Source: Corynebacterium mycetoides
Lineage (GTDB): Bacteria > Actinomycetota > Actinomycetes > Mycobacteriales > Mycobacteriaceae
Direction of reading: 5' to 3'
DNA length: 64,000 bases
Assembly: GCF_900103625.1 (NCBI RefSeq)
Contig: NZ_LT629700.1
Span: forward strand, 2,202,371-2,266,370
Shown: positions 48,178-59,875 of the stretch, piece by piece
How the letters are laid out: each line of letters begins with the position of its first letter
Position numbering within the stretch: the stretch's first letter is position 1
Translations under genes and position numbers: made by a program
Notes under the pieces: model-generated
Database searches by the model: none
What the model was told of the DNA's origin: nothing
Seen by the model: the letters and a program-made list of their open reading frames with translations, nothing else

Positions 48178-48669
48178 ATGGGAAAGAAAAAGAAGAAGTC
48201 CGACGGCAGCAACGTCATCGCCGCGAACCGCAAGGCGCGGCACGATTACACGATCCTGGACACCTACGAGACGGGAATAGTCCTGCAGGGCACGGAGATC
48301 AAGTCGCTTCGCGACGGCAAGGCATCCCTCGTCGAGGCCTACGCCACCATCGACGATGGGGAAGTCTGGCTCCGTAACCTCCACATCCCCGAGTATTCGA
48401 TGGGATCGTGGACGAACCACTCGCCGCGCCGCACCCGCAAGCTGCTCCTGCACCGCCGCGAGATCGATTCGCTCGAGGGCAAGCTTCGCGACGGCAACCG
48501 CACCCTCGTCCCCCTGAAGCTCTACCTCAAAGACGGCCTCGCCAAGGTCGAGCTCGGACTCGCCCAGGGCAAGCAGGATTACGACAAGCGCCGCGACATC
48601 AAGCAGCGCACCGAAGACCGCGAGATCGCGCGCGACCTCGGACGGAAGTTCAAGGGGATCAAGGCGTAG
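48178..48669 (+). CDS. smpB: SsrA-binding protein SmpB
   Basis: 163 residues: a lysine-rich start, IAANRKARHDYTILDTYETG, GTEIKSLRDGKASLVEAYA and the C-terminal tail DREIARDLGRKFKGIKA. It delivers tmRNA to stalled ribosomes. I use ATG 48178; an upstream in-frame start would overlap ftsX without reason. No tmRNA gene is recognisable downstream within the window. Confidence 0.95.
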   Translation: MGKKKKKSDGSNVIAANRKARHDYTILDTYETGIVLQGTEIKSLRDGKASLVEAYATIDDGEVWLRNLHIPEYSMGSWTNHSPRRTRKLLLHRREIDSLEGKLRDGNRTLVPLKLYLKDGLAKVELGLAQGKQDYDKRRDIKQRTEDREIARDLGRKFKGIKA

Positions 48670-48699
48670 GTTGTTTCCGGCTTTCTTCGAGTGCGTAAC

Positions 48700-48912
48700 C
48701 TAACCGCGAGGGCGGTGTGATTTTCTCAGATTCATGATGAGAACCGCCACCGTAAGCGCTACCACCCACAAGACGGGGGCAGCTTGGACATAATCGGTCC
48801 AGAAGGTGGGACCAGCCGAAACGATCTTTCCCGGGAAGGGTTCGGACTCAGACCCAAGCTGACGGTAGGGGACAAACACGGTGGTGAAACCCATTGGTAG
48901 AACCCCGAGCAC
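48700..48912 (-). pseudogene. C-terminal remnant of a membrane protein, unknown
   Basis: An open frame of 70 codons from GTG 48912 ends in a single hydrophobic helix, VLWVVALTVAVLIMNL, plus a basic tail KSHRPRG. It looks protein-like (FVPYRQLGSESEPFPGKIVS) but has no ribosome-binding site. Upstream, the frame is stopped within the 60-bp palindrome that starts 7 bases away. I suspect the 5' part was lost when the palindrome arrived. It may instead be a small real gene. Confidence 0.4.
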
Positions 48913-48919
48913 CGTAGTC

Positions 48920-48979
48920 TGGACTGCTCCCCATTAGTTGGACTGAGAAATCAGTTACCGACTAGTGGGGAGCAGTTCA
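48920..48979. repeat. Solo 60-bp IS-end palindrome
   Basis: Reverse complement of the terminal 60 bases of the IS150-type element at 6958-7018, with only two or three differences by eye (for example CTAGTCGG for CTAGTTGG). No transposase is adjacent. Arms start TGGACTGCTCCCC and end GGGGAGCAGTTCA. Confidence 0.88.
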
Positions 48980-49002
48980 GCGAGAGGGGGTCTTTGCGTT
49001 GA

Positions 49003-50349
49003 TTACTCCGCCGCGGCAGAACCTTCCTCGGCCAGTCCGATACCTTTGGGCCGAGAGGAGGTGCTACGGACTCCACGTCCACGCGGCATGAACCCGAAGA
49101 TCGCGTAACCGACGATGAACAGGAGGCACAGCGTGGTCCAGATCGTGCCGAGCCACGGGGTGGTTTGGGAGAGCTCGTCGATTCCGCGAGACGACATCGC
49201 GCGCCACACCGGGTAGGAAACGAACGGGATATGGAAGCAGACGATGGCCGCGAGGGACGAGAGGCCAGCGAGGGCGCCTTCAAGCGAAGCGCCAAAGCGG
49301 TCGGCAGCCCACTCGTTGACGGCGAGGAAGAACACCACGCTCAGGGGCACGAGCCAGACGAAGTGGTGGTACCAGGAAAAAGGGGACACCAGGCAGGAGC
49401 TGATGCCGGTGAGCGCGAACGCCATCGAGCGGTTGTTGCGCAGCATTGCCGTGCGCAGCGCGAGGCAGGTGAATACGAAGATAACGATCACCGAGAGGAT
49501 CCACACCGTGCCGCCCTCCAGCCCGAAGGTGCGCTGCATCACGGAGAGGACGGATTTGGACCCCGTGTTTTCGGAACTGCCGACGCGCGAGGAATCGAAC
49601 ATGGCGTGTTGCCAGAAGTGGCGGGCGTCGGGCACGAAGGCGAAACCGATGATCACGGTTGCGAAGAAGGTCAGCACCGAGATGACGGCGGCCCACCAGC
49701 GTTTTTGAAACAGCAGCACCAAACCCATGTAGGCCGGGGTTAGTTTCAGCCCTGCGGCGATTCCGATGCCCATCCCCGGCAGGCGCCGGCTACCGGGCAG
49801 GATGTCGAGCGCGACGAGGAGCATGAGGAAGATGTTGATCTGCCCGAAGAAGAGCGTGCCGTGGACAGCTTCGTTGCCGATGCTGGCGCACGACAGCAGC
49901 ACGCAGACCAGGAGGGTCAGTGGGGTGAGCTTGAAACCTCGCTCGCGAAACACCAAAGCGATGATCACCGCGAGGGCGGCAAGCATCCCGATCTGCCATA
50001 GGATGATGAGTGCGTTGTCCGTCAGATACGCGAACGAGGTAAACAGCACACCTGCAAACGGCGGGTAGGTAAACGGCAGGTCGAAGATGTAGGCCTTGTC
50101 GTACAGGTTCTCGCCCCGCAGCAGTGCCTGCCCGCCCATGCGATAGATCTCCAGGTCGAGGGGCACTCGCCAGCGCAACGCGTGGTCCTCGGGCTGGTGA
50201 AAAGTGCGGAAGACCATCAACGCGATCAGCGCGCTCAACCCGATGATCAAGGCGGGTGTACCGGCGAGCACTTTTTCCGGGGTGTCGGAGGCGCGGAAAC
50301 GAGGTGGTGTCGCCGCGTGACGCGGTTGGGGCCTATTAACGACAGTCAT
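49003..50349 (-). CDS. GT87-family polyprenyl-phosphate-sugar glycosyltransferase
   Basis: 448 residues with about 10-11 helices. Features are the GT-C-type loop DLEIYRMGGQALLRGENLYD with the catalytic Asp, LPFTYPPFAGVLF, QINIFLMLLVALDILPG and SPFSWYHHFVWLVPL. GT87 members add mannose or arabinofuranose from a decaprenyl-phosphate donor during lipomannan or arabinogalactan synthesis. Start ATG 50349 has AAAGG upstream. The tail SSRPKGIGLAEEG is cytosolic and polar. Confidence 0.87.
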   Translation of the reverse strand: MTVVNRPQPRHAATPPRFRASDTPEKVLAGTPALIIGLSALIALMVFRTFHQPEDHALRWRVPLDLEIYRMGGQALLRGENLYDKAYIFDLPFTYPPFAGVLFTSFAYLTDNALIILWQIGMLAALAVIIALVFRERGFKLTPLTLLVCVLLSCASIGNEAVHGTLFFGQINIFLMLLVALDILPGSRRLPGMGIGIAAGLKLTPAYMGLVLLFQKRWWAAVISVLTFFATVIIGFAFVPDARHFWQHAMFDSSRVGSSENTGSKSVLSVMQRTFGLEGGTVWILSVIVIFVFTCLALRTAMLRNNRSMAFALTGISSCLVSPFSWYHHFVWLVPLSVVFFLAVNEWAADRFGASLEGALAGLSSLAAIVCFHIPFVSYPVWRAMSSRGIDELSQTTPWLGTIWTTLCLLFIVGYAIFGFMPRGRGVRSTSSRPKGIGLAEEGSAAAE

Positions 50350-50590
50350 TTGATGAACCTTTTGGGTGAGCTCCAACATCGGGCTCGTGGTGGGTGGGGG
50401 TTTCAACTGATCAGCTTGATTCGCTGTTTGCCACCTCATCGTTTCACAAAACCGTGCCCAGACCTGGCTTTGACGACCATCCGGCGAGCCGGATCTTCTC
50501 GAGCCGCGCGAAGCGTAGCGCGGCGCCACTCTTCGTTTACGTCGGTACACTAGATGTTGCATCGTAGGAAATACATTGAAGGGAAATAGT

Positions 50591-51349
50591 ATGTCTACTT
50601 TTCAGGGCAAGGTCGCACTCGTTACCGGCGCAGGCTCGGGCATCGGCGCGGCGGTAGCCAAGAAGCTCGCCGCCGAAGGTGCGAGGGTAGTGGTGGCGGA
50701 TCTGAAGGTCGATGCCGCCGATACGGTTGTTGAGGAGATCGTCAAAGCTGGCGGAGAGGCAGCGTCGTTCGAGATTGACACTGCCGATTCTGAGAAGAAC
50801 AAGGAAGCCGTGGCGTTTGCTGTCAAGAAGTTCGGCTCCCTTGAGCTCGCTGTCAACAATGCTGGTATCGGTGGCACGTCCAACAAGGTCGGGGAGATGG
50901 ATCTGGAGGACTGGGATAACGTCATTGCCATCAACCTTTCGGGCGTCGCCTACGGCAACCGCTACCAGATTGAGCAGTTCCTTACGCAGGGGAACACCTC
51001 CGAGTGCGCGATCGTAAACATGGCCTCGATCCACGGCACGGTCGCAGCTCCTGGCAATGCCGCTTACACCGCCGCGAAGCATGGCGTTGTTGGCCTGACC
51101 AAGAACGCCGCTGCTGAATATGGCGCGGAAGGCATCCGCATCAATGCTGTGGGCCCGGCATACATCGATACTCCGTTGCTCAAGAACCTGCCTGACGAAG
51201 CCCGCGAGGGCCTTATTGCCAAGCACCCGACCGGGCGTTTGGGCACGGCAGATGAGGTCGCCGCATTGGTTTCGTTCCTGCTCAGCGATCAGGCTTCCTT
51301 CATTACCGGTAGCTACCACCTTGTCGACGGTGGTTACACCGCTGTCTAG
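50591..51349 (+). CDS. SDR-family NAD(P)-dependent oxidoreductase
   Basis: 252 residues, classical SDR. The cofactor motif is VTGAGSGIGAAVAKKLAAEG, followed by VNNAGIGG, Ser in NMASIHGTV and the YxxxK pair in YTAAKHGVVGLTKNAAAE. The C-terminal PTGRLGTADEVAALVSFLLS matches FabG-like or glucose-1-dehydrogenase-like members. Substrate unknown. GAAGGGA precedes ATG 50591, and a TACACT -10-like hexamer sits about 45 bases upstream. A strong terminator follows. Confidence 0.9.
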   Translation: MSTFQGKVALVTGAGSGIGAAVAKKLAAEGARVVVADLKVDAADTVVEEIVKAGGEAASFEIDTADSEKNKEAVAFAVKKFGSLELAVNNAGIGGTSNKVGEMDLEDWDNVIAINLSGVAYGNRYQIEQFLTQGNTSECAIVNMASIHGTVAAPGNAAYTAAKHGVVGLTKNAAAEYGAEGIRINAVGPAYIDTPLLKNLPDEAREGLIAKHPTGRLGTADEVAALVSFLLSDQASFITGSYHLVDGGYTAV

Positions 51350-51372
51350 CGTTTAGCTGAGGAACGCACACG

Positions 51373-51397
51373 AAAAGGCCCCATCAAGGGGCCTTTT
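51373..51397. terminator. Bidirectional Rho-independent terminator
   Basis: AAAAGGCCCC and GGGGCCTTTT form a 10-bp stem with loop ATCAA. It serves the SDR gene and the convergent His-rich gene. Confidence 0.88.
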
Positions 51398-51420
51398 GCA
51401 ACTACGTGACGGGTACTGGA

Positions 51421-51717
51421 CTAGTGCTCGTCGTAGTGGTCGCCGTGAGCGGCGTGGCGGTGGCCGTCGTGGATGTAGTCCACGTGGTCGCCGTGGGGGA
51501 CCGCGACGTGGCCGCAGCCCTCGCCGTGGGTGTGGCCGGCGTGCTCGCCGTGCTCGGTGTGCTCGGCCAGGATGCACTCGTCCCAGTGGCCGTCGTGGCT
51601 GCGGTGCAGGTGGCCGTCGTGCACGTAGTCGACGTGGTCGCCGTGGGGGACCGCGACGTGGCCACAGCCCTCGCCGTGGACGTGGTCGTGGGTCTCATGG
51701 ATGGTGTGGGTGCTCAT
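51421..51717 (-). CDS. Histidine-rich metal-binding protein with an internal repeat
   Basis: 98 residues with roughly a quarter histidine. A unit HGEGCGHVAVPHGDHVDY(V/I)HDGH occurs twice (about residues 13-36 and 66-89), separated by RSHDGHWDECILAEHTEHGE. Cys, Asp and Glu also fit zinc, nickel or copper binding. No signal peptide, so it is a cytosolic buffer or metallochaperone. ATG 51717 has GAAAGGA upstream. It lies downstream of a CDF metal exporter gene, with a block of 11-bp repeats just before its start. Proteins of this sort are known near zinc transport genes. Confidence 0.8.
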   Translation of the reverse strand: MSTHTIHETHDHVHGEGCGHVAVPHGDHVDYVHDGHLHRSHDGHWDECILAEHTEHGEHAGHTHGEGCGHVAVPHGDHVDYIHDGHRHAAHGDHYDEH

Positions 51718-51736
51718 GGAACAATCCTTTCTCGCT

Positions 51737-51785
51737 GTTTTCAACTAGTTTCCATTAAACCCAGTTTCCAATTAGTTTTCAACAA
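51737..51785 (-). promoter_or_regulatory. Four 11-bp direct repeats before the His-rich gene
   Basis: Plus strand: GTTTTCAACTA, GTTTCCATTAA, five bases ACCCA, GTTTCCAATTA, GTTTTCAACAA. The consensus is GTTTYCAAYWA, repeated at one helical turn. It covers 20-68 bases upstream of ATG 51717, where the promoter should be. Such phased direct repeats suit a dimeric response regulator or metal sensor. Confidence 0.6.
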
Positions 51786-51804
51786 TGGGGCTAGATCGGG
51801 GGTG

Positions 51805-52707
51805 CTAAATCCAGTTGAACTCCACGTGGGTTGTGGTTCCCAGCGGCTCGACGTGCACGATCGTCCGCGCGCCTCCAACGGCCTCGTCCACGCCGTCTTC
51901 GACCATGTCGGCGTATTCGTGCGCGCGGTCCACATTCCACTGCCCGGGCACTTGCATGACGACGTTGACCAGGCGCTCACGCCCGAATGCAGCCGTGCGC
52001 ACGTCGGTGAACTTGATTGCGTGCTGCTCTTCCACGCCGTCGAGGTAGTTCTTGATGGCGAGGCGCTCGTCCTCCGGCAGGGCCTCTGAGAGGAGGCTGA
52101 CAAGAGAATTCTTGAGCAGGGTGTAGCCGGTAACGAGGATGTTGATTCCGACGGCCAGCGCGATGAGGGGATCGAGAATCTCCCACCCGGTCAGCCACAC
52201 CAGCGCGATGCCCACGAGCACCCCGGCTGTGGTCCATACGTCGGTGAGGAGGTGGCGTCCGTCAGCGGCGAGAGTCGCGGAGCGGTGTTTCTTGCCCGCC
52301 CGCACCAGCGCTACGCCGACGGCGAGGTTCAACGCTGCGGCGAGCGTCGATAAGAGCAAGCCCACTCCGGCCTGCTCGATCGGCTGGGGATCGATGAGCC
52401 GCTGGACGGCGGTGTAGATGATGGCCACGGATGCGACCAAAATCATCGACCCCTCCACTTGCGCGGAGAAGTACTCGGCCTTGGCGTGACCGAAGTTGTG
52501 GTTGACGTCGGCCGGTTTCGCGGAGATTTTCAGCGCCCAGAGCCCGACGACGGCCGCGACGACGTTGATGAAGGACTCGATGGCGTCCGAGAGAAAACCC
52601 ACCGACCCGGTGACCCACGCGGCGACGAGCTTGAGCACGATGGTGGCAACTGATGCGGCGATGGACAGCCACATGAATCGTTCCAGCAGCTTCTGTCCGT
52701 CGAGCAC
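51805..52707 (-). CDS. CDF-family divalent cation exporter
   Basis: 300 residues. Six helices carry the paired sites in VGFLSDAIESFINVVAA and ADGRHLLTDVWTTAGVLVG (HxxxD). A cytosolic C-terminal metallochaperone-like domain (about 210-300) follows. HNFGHAKAEYFSAQVEGSMI is the loop after TM3. It exports zinc, cobalt or iron in exchange for protons. Start GTG 52707 with GAGGTGA upstream. The His-rich gene follows after 87 bases, suggesting linked metal homeostasis. Confidence 0.9.
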   Translation of the reverse strand: MLDGQKLLERFMWLSIAASVATIVLKLVAAWVTGSVGFLSDAIESFINVVAAVVGLWALKISAKPADVNHNFGHAKAEYFSAQVEGSMILVASVAIIYTAVQRLIDPQPIEQAGVGLLLSTLAAALNLAVGVALVRAGKKHRSATLAADGRHLLTDVWTTAGVLVGIALVWLTGWEILDPLIALAVGINILVTGYTLLKNSLVSLLSEALPEDERLAIKNYLDGVEEQHAIKFTDVRTAAFGRERLVNVVMQVPGQWNVDRAHEYADMVEDGVDEAVGGARTIVHVEPLGTTTHVEFNWI

Positions 52708-52770
52708 GGCGGGTCACCTCATTCCCGGATGGGCTTAGCGACGTTCGCATCCGGCCTATACTCGGTGGGC

Positions 52771-52935
52771 ATGGATACCCGAGGCTGGATAATCGCAATT
52801 GTGGGCGCCGTCGCCGGCGCCCTGTTTTTTGGATGGTTGCTGCGGATGTTGGGGGTGAGCGGCTTCGCCTACACCGTGCTAGTGCTGGTCGGCTCGGCCG
52901 TCACCTCCGCCATCGCAGGCAGGTTACTGCGTTAA
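52771..52935 (+). CDS. GlsB/YeaQ/YmgE-family small membrane protein (copy B)
   Basis: 54 residues: MDTRGWIIAIVGAVAGALFF and YTVLVLVGSAVTSAIAGRLL. Clearly paralogous to 21171-21341. The two helices with small residues fit the family. No good ribosome-binding site beyond GGTGGG. It directly precedes the convergent PfpI-like gene, whereas in copy A thiF is at that place. Confidence 0.78.
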   Translation: MDTRGWIIAIVGAVAGALFFGWLLRMLGVSGFAYTVLVLVGSAVTSAIAGRLLR

Positions 52936-53613
52936 TTAGATGAGCTCGAGCACGGCCTTACCGACGCCCGCGGCGCTCATCGGGTTCTGCCCGGTGACAA
53001 GGAGACCGTCGACAACGACGTGCTCGGTCATCGGGACAGCGCCCTTGCTGTACTCGCCGGCCTGCGCGCCCAGCTCGTCCTCGAGGCTGAACGGGACGTT
53101 GTCCGCGCGGCGGGCCACCTTCTCCTCGGCCCAGGTGAAGCCGGTGACCTTCTTGCCGTCGAGCAGCTTGGAGCCGTCGGCGAGCGTCACGTTAAGCAGA
53201 CCGGCCGGGCCGTGGCACACGGCGGAAACGATCTTTCCGGCATCGGCGAAGCTTGCCACGGCCTCGCGCACGGTCTCCGAGGTGAAGTCGTACATCGTGC
53301 CGTGCCCGCCGGTGAGGTAGATCCCGTCGTAGCTGTCCTTGTCCACGTCGGCCAGCGCCGGGGTGTTGTCGAGGCGCTTCATAAACTCGCCGTCCTCGTA
53401 GCGCTTGTCGGTGTCGCCCATCCCGATCACGGGCGGCATCAGGCTAACGGGATCGAGGGGGACAACGCCGCCCTGCACGCTCGCCAGGTCCACGGTGTGG
53501 CCCGCTTCGGTCAGAACGTCGTAGAAGTGGGTGTACTCGCCCAGCCAGAGGCCGGTGCGGTATCCAGAGGTTTGGTAACGGTATGTGCTTGTTGCTACTG
53601 CAAGGAATTTCAT
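52936..53613 (-). CDS. DJ-1/PfpI-family (Hsp31-like) protein
   Basis: 225 residues. The nucleophile elbow is SAVCHGPAGLL (Cys about 124), with Glu/His partners in YDGIYLTGGHGTMYDFT and LWLGEYTHFYDVL. These features match the Hsp31-like glyoxalase III/chaperone branch rather than proteases. It may detoxify glyoxals. ATG 53613 with CAAGGA-like upstream sequence. It occupies the place that thiF has in copy A. Confidence 0.85.
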   Translation of the reverse strand: MKFLAVATSTYRYQTSGYRTGLWLGEYTHFYDVLTEAGHTVDLASVQGGVVPLDPVSLMPPVIGMGDTDKRYEDGEFMKRLDNTPALADVDKDSYDGIYLTGGHGTMYDFTSETVREAVASFADAGKIVSAVCHGPAGLLNVTLADGSKLLDGKKVTGFTWAEEKVARRADNVPFSLEDELGAQAGEYSKGAVPMTEHVVVDGLLVTGQNPMSAAGVGKAVLELI

Positions 53614-53677
53614 TGCTCCGACCATAGCACCGTCGCGAGGCGCGCGGAAGACCCTCGATCGGCTACACTTCGCACCC

Positions 53678-56470
<2,793 letters not shown>

Positions 56471-56474
<4 letters not shown>

Positions 56475-57565
56475 TGTGTCCTCCTGTGGCGCATCGGGTC
56501 GCATGCACTCAAGTCTAGGCAGGGCTTTTGCTTCTCGACGAGCTCCGCTGCGCACCGCGCCGCCAGCGCCGCCAGCAAAATCCCGTGGCGGAAGTACCCG
56601 GTGCTGACAACCACGCGCTCGCTAACACGCCCGAGGTAGGGCAGATCGTCCGGCGTGGCGGGCCGGGCGCCCGCGCCGGCCTCGATGAAATCGCAGTCCT
56701 CAATGCCGGGCAGAATCTCAATCGCGTCGCGCAGAAGCTGGTACACGCCCTGGGCTTGCGCGTTTGCGCGGCCGTCCTCGCGGCTGGTTGCGCCCACGGT
56801 CAGCGTCGCATCCTCGCGCGGGATGACGTAGATCGCCCTGCCCTCCACCACACCGCGGACCACCCTGGTGGCGAGCGGGTCAAGGTGTTTCGGGGCCCGG
56901 AGCTGCAGGATATCGCCGTAGACCGGGCGCAGCTGCAGCGGGTTTTTGTCCCCCTCGTCCCACCCGGAGATGTCTTTCGCGCCGAGGCCGGCGGCGATGA
57001 CTACCTGCTGGTGCGCAAGATCGGAAACGTCAGTGACCTGCTCGCGCACGAAACTCACCCCGGCGTTGGTGCAGGCGTCGATAAGCGCGCGCGTCAACAG
57101 CCGCGGCCTGACCTGGTGATCGCCGCTGCTGAGCACCGCCGAGGACAGCGCGGGAGACAGTGCGGGTTCCAGCGCCCGGGCCTGGCGCACCGTGAGGCGC
57201 TGCGCGTGCACCCCGCGGGCGTGCTGGTAGCTGAGCAGATCGTCCAGAAAGGTGCTGTCGGCGCGGTCGCGAGCAACCACGAGGGTGCCCTCGGTGCGGT
57301 AGCCCGTCGGCAGGTCGGAGTACTTCCGGCACAACGCGATCAGCTCCGGGTAGCGGCTGGCTGAGGCCTGCATCAGCGGTAGAAGCGGGTCTTGCTTGTA
57401 CACCACCTCTGAAGCCGGCGCGAGCATTCCGCCCGCGTAGTGGGAGGCGCCGCGGGCTGGTGCAGGGTCGTAGACGGTGACCGAATGGCCGCGATCTGCC
57501 AGGGTTAAGGCGGTGCTCAACCCGATGATTCCCGCGCCGATGACGGCGGTTGGCGTGCCAGACAT
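56471..57565 (-). CDS. thiO: Glycine oxidase ThiO (copy B)
   Basis: 364 residues, FAD motif GAGIIGLSTALTLADRGHSV, then SHYAGGMLAPASEVVYKQD, GDHQVRPRLLTRAL, IYVIPREDATLTVGATSRED and TGYFRHGILLAALAA. Complete and paralogous to 25371-26471. I use ATG 57565; the frame stays open far upstream but that part is antisense to ectC. It diverges directly from ectC copy B across 123 bases. Confidence 0.9.
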
Positions 57566-57688
57566 GGTTCCATTGTTCCACACGAGGGGGGCGGAATCCG
57601 GCTCGCGCCCGAGCGCGCGAGGTTGGAGTTTACGTAGGGTTGAAAGGTGTAACGCAATCGCCAACACGTAAATCTTGAGGAGGATTTC

Positions 57689-58063
57689 ATGTTCACCAGG
57701 TCTCGCAACGATGTGGAAAAGGTTGAGTGGGGCGGAGGGACCTCCGAGCGCGTGCTCACCGCGAAGGACAATATGGGTTTCGCGGTGGCGCACACCGTGG
57801 TGCGCGCGGGCACCGAGTCCAAGCTGCAGTACCGCAACCACCTGGAGGCGTGCTACTGCATCGGCGGCTCCGGTGAGGTTGAAGACACCGAGGGCAACAT
57901 CTACCCGATCACGCCGGGCACCATCTACGTGCTCGACGAGCACGACGCCCACTACCTGCGCGGCGGCAAGGACGAGGATCTGATCCTGGTCAGCATCTTC
58001 AACCCGGCGATCACCGGCGACGAGAAGCACACCTTAAGCGAGGACGGGTTCAGCTCCTACTAA
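57689..58063 (+). CDS. ectC: Ectoine-synthase-like cupin EctC (copy B)
   Basis: 124 residues, differing from copy A at about ten positions, mostly conservative (Val/Ile). All cupin motifs are kept ([38 protein letters not shown]). TGAGGAGG precedes ATG 57689. As in copy A there is no ectA, ectB or ectD. No clear terminator follows, and the NRAMP gene begins 122 bases later. Confidence 0.88.
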   Translation: MFTRSRNDVEKVEWGGGTSERVLTAKDNMGFAVAHTVVRAGTESKLQYRNHLEACYCIGGSGEVEDTEGNIYPITPGTIYVLDEHDAHYLRGGKDEDLILVSIFNPAITGDEKHTLSEDGFSSY

Positions 58064-58185
58064 AGGCATCTCTGTGAGGCGCTAGGGAGACAGGTAGTGA
58101 AATGCACCCCGCGGGGTAGCGCGACAGTACTAAGCTGTCACCAACGTGATGTAACTCACATTCATAGGCGGATTCGAGGTACGCG

Positions 58186-59421
58186 ATGTCCACTGTTGAA
58201 ACCACCACAGCGCCACAGCGTAAGTCCGGCATGTTTGGGCCGGGGCTGCTCATCGCGGCATCGTTCATCGGCCCGGGTACGGTCACCACAGCCACGGTGA
58301 CCGGCGCGAGCTACGGCTACGCGCTCGTCTGGGCGATTGTTTTCTCCATCGTGGCAACGATCATCCTGCAGGAAATGTCTGTGCGTCTCGGACTCGCGGC
58401 TCGCCTCAGCACCGGCGAAGCGCTGCGCCAGACGTTTAATTCGCAGATTGTGAAGTGGCTGATGATCGTCCTGGTCGTTTCCGCGATCGGAATCGGCGGC
58501 GCTGCGTACGCCGGGGGCGACACGACGGGAACCTCGCTCGCGATCGCCAGCGTGACGGGGTGGTCGCAAGTGCTGCTCTCCGTCGGGGTGGCCGCGGTGG
58601 TGCTGGCCTTGCTGCTTTCGGGAAGCTACGCGCTTTTGGAAAAGGTGATGACGGTACTCGTGGGCATCCTGGCGCTGACCTTCGTGATCACGGCCATCAG
58701 TGTGGGGCCCGACCTCGGGGACATGCTGCGCTCCACCTTCATGCCCAGCGTGCCGGACGGCGCTGTTCTCTCCGCGGTCGCGCTTATCGGCACGACGGTC
58801 GTTCCCTACAACGTCTTCTTGCACTCCAACCTGGTGCAGGAAAAGTGGGGAGACGAGCCGCGGGACCCCGCACTGAAGAAGGCGCGGATAGACAACGTTG
58901 TTTCCATCAGCCTCGGTGGTTTGATCACGCTGGCGATCGTCGCAACGGCCGCTGCGACGATGTTTGCGCAAGGACTTCAGGCGGAATCCGCCGCCGACCT
59001 CGCCGAGCCGCTTCGCCCGATGCTTGGCGACGCCGCCCCGTGGCTGCTCGCAATCGGCCTGTTCGCCGCGGGCATGACCTCCGCTGTCGCCGGTCCAATG
59101 GGCGCGGCGTACGCGATCTGCGGCGTCATGGGCTGGCCCACGGACATGAAGAGCCAGCGCTTCCGCGCCATCGTGGTGGTCGTGGTCCTGTGCGGCGCGG
59201 CGATCGCGATCTCCGGGTTCAACCCGATCCAGGTCATCATCCTCGCCCAGGCCGCGAACGGCATCTTGTTGCCCGTCATCGCGTTTTTCCTTCTGATCAC
59301 GATGAACAACAAGCGTCTGCTGGGCGAGCACGCGAACTCGCTGGTGGGAAACATCGTCGGCGGGCTGATCTTCCTGATCACACTCGTCCTCGGCGGTCTA
59401 TCGCTCGCCGACCTGTTCTAA
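58186..59421 (+). CDS. mntH: NRAMP-family divalent metal transporter (copy B)
   Basis: 411 residues, paralogue of 30953-32194. It keeps the altered metal site GPGLLIAASFIGPGTVTTAT and IALIGTTVVPYN-like ALIGTTVVPYNVFLHS, so the unusual TM1/TM6 residues are conserved rather than a chance mutation. ATG 58186 follows GAGGTACGCG. It faces the GNAT gene with three bases between stop codons. Confidence 0.82.
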   Translation: MSTVETTTAPQRKSGMFGPGLLIAASFIGPGTVTTATVTGASYGYALVWAIVFSIVATIILQEMSVRLGLAARLSTGEALRQTFNSQIVKWLMIVLVVSAIGIGGAAYAGGDTTGTSLAIASVTGWSQVLLSVGVAAVVLALLLSGSYALLEKVMTVLVGILALTFVITAISVGPDLGDMLRSTFMPSVPDGAVLSAVALIGTTVVPYNVFLHSNLVQEKWGDEPRDPALKKARIDNVVSISLGGLITLAIVATAAATMFAQGLQAESAADLAEPLRPMLGDAAPWLLAIGLFAAGMTSAVAGPMGAAYAICGVMGWPTDMKSQRFRAIVVVVVLCGAAIAISGFNPIQVIILAQAANGILLPVIAFFLLITMNNKRLLGEHANSLVGNIVGGLIFLITLVLGGLSLADLF

Positions 59422-59424
59422 CTG

Positions 59425-59865
59425 TCAGCGCCGCAGCCGCATCATCACGTGCGGGATGCCGGCATCAAGGAATTCCTCGCCCTCGGCGACGAAGCCGAAG
59501 CCGGTGTAGTAACCCACCAGCCCGGATTGGGCCTCGATAACAAGGCCGCCGGAGAATCGCTGGGTGTAGGCGATGCCGGTGCGCACGATCTCATGGCCGA
59601 GGCCCGTGCCACGCGCAGCTGGGGCAACGACGAAGCGGCCGAACCGGCTGCCGGAGTCGGTGGGAAACACCCGTGCGCACCCGAGCAGCTCGGCCGGATC
59701 CTCATCCGACCACGCCAGAAGGTGGCGGGTGTCCGGGTGCGCGTCAATGTCGTCGATCTCAGCAAACGGGCACTGCTGCTCGACGACGAACACGTCAACG
59801 CGAAGCTTGAACAGGGCATGGGTCTGCAGAGCGGTAAGCTGCGCCAGCGGCGAGATCGCAATCAT
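59425..59865 (-). CDS. ElaA-type GNAT N-acetyltransferase
   Basis: 146 residues. Early LFKLRVDVFVVEQQCPFAEI and DDIDAHPDTRHLLAWSD are typical of the ElaA group. The acetyl-CoA loop follows as RFVVAPAARGTGLGHEIVR, then YYTGFGFVAEGEEFLDAGIPH. Substrate unknown. Not present in copy A. It ends eleven bases after the MFS gene on the same strand, likely co-transcribed. Confidence 0.88.
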   Translation of the reverse strand: MIAISPLAQLTALQTHALFKLRVDVFVVEQQCPFAEIDDIDAHPDTRHLLAWSDEDPAELLGCARVFPTDSGSRFGRFVVAPAARGTGLGHEIVRTGIAYTQRFSGGLVIEAQSGLVGYYTGFGFVAEGEEFLDAGIPHVMMRLRR

Positions 59866-59875
59866 GGCCCCAAGC

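Noticed and set aside
51421..51717. Repeats resembling a short CRISPR or tandem array
   Set aside because: The two near-identical units are in frame and encode the His-rich module; no spacers or cas genes.
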